Shown one piece after another: positions 62,256 to 64,000 of a stretch of 64,000 nt of DNA. Made by a program: the position numbers and the translations under genes. Source of the DNA: Paenibacillus polymyxa M1 (GTDB taxonomy: Bacteria > Bacillota > Bacilli > Paenibacillales > Paenibacillaceae); the NCBI RefSeq assembly GCF_000237325.1, contig NC_017543.1, forward strand, positions 62,001 through 126,000. Reading direction: 5' to 3'. Each line of letters begins with the position of its first letter. The stretch's first letter is position 1. The notes below the pieces were generated by a model, which had not been told where the DNA came from, did no database searches, and saw nothing but the letters and a program-made list of their open reading frames with translations.

Positions 62256-63014
62256 CTATTTATCTTTTGTTGGAAACAGACGGAGCAAACTACGTGTGTA
62301 TTGCTGGAGGTTTCGTATATAATTAAGAGCAGCCTCACCTTCTTTAGAGATCATAAGTACTCCGATATCTGTAAGACGATAAATATAATGATGTCTTCGT
62401 ATGGAATTCCATTTACCCTCAACCCATCCATTACTGATATCTTCCATTTCATGAGCAAGATCATATATGTACCCTTCTCCACATTGCCAGTTATATCGCT
62501 TTTCCATTAATTCATAAATGTTCACTACTGTCCCTAACTTATGTTCAAGATCATTCAAAATCAGTAGAAACAGATAGCGGGCCAGATGTCGTACACTGAT
62601 GAGACGGTTGAAATGTTTCAATACACCTTCATCCCAAATAGGCTGTTCTCTACTTCCGGAACCAGTAATAATATATGCGAAGTAATCTGCAGCTCCCTTC
62701 AGACGTTGCAATAAATTCAAGTATGTATTTATGAATTGCTCATGTTTTTTTATTCCAGAAGTAGTAATAGTCATGATACGTCTCTTCCCTCTAGTCTCGA
62801 TACAAGATATCCATCCTCTTAAATCCATATCTTGGACAGCTTGATAGATATAAGACTTAGATTTCAAATTGACTGATTCATTTATAACTGAGTCAAATAA
62901 TTCTTTTATATATTTTGGACCATTTTGAAGTTCACGAAAAACAATTAAATAAATAACGTCTTTCGCACTAAGGCCGATTTTAGTGGGTATCAAGGGAGTC
63001 AAGGTTTTTTCCAA
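62256..63014 (-). CDS. Regulator with two PadR-like winged-helix segments
   Basis: A 252-residue protein starting at TTG 63014, chosen because GGAGGAG lies six bases before it; an ATG at 63080 is in frame but has no ribosome site. Two parts look alike: residues about 15-100 (KDVIYLIVFRELQNGPKYI, KSYIYQAVQDMDLRGWIS, RRIMTITTSGIKKHE) and about 160-245 (LVVNIYELM-like segment, GYIYDLAHEMEDISNGWVEG, HYIYRLTDIGVLMI). Both follow the PadR wing pattern of a YIYxxLxxMExxGWIxxxxxxRRxYxxT type. PadR proteins usually dimerise to form such a pair of wings, so a tandem copy in one chain is notable. Targets unknown. Confidence 0.65.
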   Translation of the reverse strand: MEKTLTPLIPTKIGLSAKDVIYLIVFRELQNGPKYIKELFDSVINESVNLKSKSYIYQAVQDMDLRGWISCIETRGKRRIMTITTSGIKKHEQFINTYLNLLQRLKGAADYFAYIITGSGSREQPIWDEGVLKHFNRLISVRHLARYLFLLILNDLEHKLGTVVNIYELMEKRYNWQCGEGYIYDLAHEMEDISNGWVEGKWNSIRRHHYIYRLTDIGVLMISKEGEAALNYIRNLQQYTRSLLRLFPTKDK

Positions 63015-63119
63015 GACAACTCCTCCTACTTTACTTAAATTCTTTTTTCTTCTGACACTGTTTATGAGTTCACAAATCAAGAATTTTTTAACAAGGATCT
63101 TTTTTAAGTATTACTTTTT

Positions 63120-63299
63120 TTACACACTCACTGAGACAATTGAGCCAACTCTTTGAAGAATAAGTAATCCTTCTTCTATACTATCAATAAAATACTTTCT
63201 ATCATCCAATACCACTACATCATGCTGGTTCAATTTAACTTCACTTTTAAAATAAATGAAGTTGTCTACTCTTGGAAGAGCCCCCTTATAGTAAAACAT
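63120..63299 (-). CDS. Small hypothetical protein (59 residues)
   Basis: ATG 63299 follows AAAAGGAGAGG at normal spacing, and the 59-codon frame has typical codon use (MFYYKGALPRVDNFIYF, VVVLDDRKYFIDSIEEG). It is beta-rich and soluble, with no known motif. It lies between the PadR-like regulator and the 63328-63564 gene on the same strand and is probably co-transcribed with them. Confidence 0.65.
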   Translation of the reverse strand: MFYYKGALPRVDNFIYFKSEVKLNQHDVVVLDDRKYFIDSIEEGLLILQRVGSIVSVSV

Positions 63300-63327
63300 T
63301 TCATCCTCTCCTTTTTAAGTATATCAT

Positions 63328-63564
63328 TTATAATCTAAGTCCATTCAGCGGCAATAACATACTCACACATTTCAGAATAGTGGATCTCAACCTCTCAACT
63401 GTAATATAGGTTTCTTTGCTTAGTTGCATTGGACTACAGCCGAGAACAATTCCTCTTCGCAGTGTGGGTATTTCTTCATTGTCATGCTCCTTGTCACCAT
63501 ACCTTCGTTTACAAACACTTTCGCTTTCAATGAAATCCCCTCCGATGAAAATAAATAATTTCAT
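63328..63564 (-). CDS. Small hypothetical protein (78 residues)
   Basis: Starts at ATG 63564 after GGGGGAG, though the spacing is short. The product is basic with two Cys (KRRYGDKEHDNEE, GIVLGCSPMQLSKE) and a hydrophobic end. It lies 28 bases upstream of the 59-residue gene. Family not recognised. Confidence 0.5.
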   Translation of the reverse strand: MKLFIFIGGDFIESESVCKRRYGDKEHDNEEIPTLRRGIVLGCSPMQLSKETYITVERLRSTILKCVSMLLPLNGLRL

Positions 63565-63837
63565 CTACTCCCCCAATCTTTGCCCTACTCTTTTTTTAAA
63601 CTTAATGTACATAATATTTTAAATATTTAAGAAGTTATATAATCTTTTAATTTTAGCATAGACTAATCTTTAAGGACATAGAGGCTTATAACCTAACAGA
63701 GTTTTTAAATATAGGTAAATGAAGAATGATTGCTTAGTAGCTAGATACATCACATTATGTACTTTATATGTCCGTAGAATGAGGTGTTTGAAAACTTGTA
63801 TATACGGAAATAATCAAGTTCAATTTCTTATAAAAAA
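63565..63837. other. Non-coding gap
   Basis: AT-rich sequence with no supported gene. The left end should carry the promoter of the small minus-strand genes. Confidence 0.4.
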
Positions 63838-63871
63838 TAGAAGAGAAACAAGTCGACTTGTTTCTCTTCTA
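63838..63871 (-). terminator. Perfect 34-base palindrome, terminator-like
   Basis: TAGAAGAGAAACAAGTC (63838-63854) is the exact complement of 63855-63871. On the minus strand it leads into TTTTTTATAAG, so it would end the gene that enters from the right edge. The absence of a loop makes cruciform or operator roles possible too. Confidence 0.65.
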
Positions 63872-63928
63872 AGTTTTAGTCATTGGATTTTCAGAATTCT
63901 TAATACGTAAGTTCATTGTAATTTCGAA

Positions 63929-64000
63929 TTATAACTTGAATTCACTATTTATCTCAGACAACTCGGAAACGATCTTATTAATGTCGATGCCATTAGTGGA
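63929..64000 (-). CDS. C-terminal end of a gene entering from the right edge
   Basis: The minus strand is open from 64000 to a TAA at 63929-63931, giving a 23-residue tail (GIDINKIVSELSEINSEF) of helical character. The terminator at 63838-63871 follows. Too little is present to name it. Confidence 0.55.
   Translation of the reverse strand, partial: STNGIDINKIVSELSEINSEFKL

Noticed and set aside
63719-63910. 63-codon plus-strand frame near the right edge
   Set aside because: It runs through the perfect palindrome and has no ribosome site or recognisable composition.
1-64000. tRNA, rRNA and known riboswitches
   Set aside because: No cloverleaf, rRNA segment or recognisable riboswitch core was seen by eye; a covariance-model scan would be decisive.

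Overview
The window looks like a low-GC Gram-positive genome of the order Bacillales, most likely the family Paenibacillaceae (Paenibacillus or Brevibacillus). The reasons are strong AGGAGG-type ribosome sites, frequent GTG and TTG starts, secreted proteins with copper-amine-oxidase-like N-terminal domains, an AbrB-type regulator, a cis-AT hybrid NRPS/PKS locus, and AT-rich accessory DNA. The genus is inference; no rRNA or tRNA gene is present to settle it.

Region 1 (1-29.7 kb, all minus strand) is a hybrid lipopeptide assembly line read from 28.3 kb toward position 1 and cut by the window edge. In order it reads: FAAL-ACP-KS-AT-ACP-C-A(Thr, embedded N-methyltransferase)-PCP; then C-A(Ser-like)-PCP-Cy-A(Cys)-PCP-oxidase; then docking-C-A(Glu-like, embedded FkbM methyltransferase)-PCP-KS-AT-carrier; then C-A(beta-alanine-like)-PCP-KS... 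A colinear reading predicts a fatty acyl group extended by one malonate, N-methyl-Thr, Ser, a thiazole from Cys, a Glu-type residue modified by the FkbM domain, a malonate unit, a beta-amino acid and at least one further ketide. Two small paralogous proteins of unknown role lie directly upstream on the same strand. No thioesterase, PPTase or exporter is inside the window.

Region 2 (29.7-42.1 kb) is mixed: a lipoprotein, a GC-rich highly structured non-coding stretch at 32.7-33.0 kb, an ECF sigma/anti-sigma operon with a tiny downstream ORF, a frameshifted serine recombinase with a res-like site, an AbrB-zinc-HTH regulator, secreted stalk-domain proteins, two small membrane proteins and several gene remnants. 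It reads as a recombination-prone junction.

Region 3 (42.2-46.3 kb) is a compact three-gene operon: a metallo-beta-lactamase-fold protein, an E2-E1-JAB fusion (a complete ubiquitin-like conjugation and deconjugation set in one chain) and a four-helix membrane protein. It resembles CBASS/Bil-type ancillary machinery, but no CD-NTase and no ubiquitin-like gene is adjacent.

Region 4 (46.8-64 kb) looks like plasmid or integrative-element DNA. It has two HTH-TPR regulators, one followed by an overlapping Phr-like 38-residue propeptide gene; a P-loop ATPase; a VirD4-like protein lacking a visible Walker A; a metzincin-like protein whose catalytic Glu is Ala; a 1356-residue fusion of topoisomerase III with an FtsK gamma domain and FtsK motor; and several small conserved-looking proteins. 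Intrinsic terminators punctuate the strand, and two genes carry terminator-like hairpins directly before their ribosome sites. The most novel items are the TopIII-FtsK fusion, the E2-E1-JAB/MBL/TM operon, the regulator-peptide pair, the FkbM-interrupted adenylation domain and the inactive-looking metzincin.
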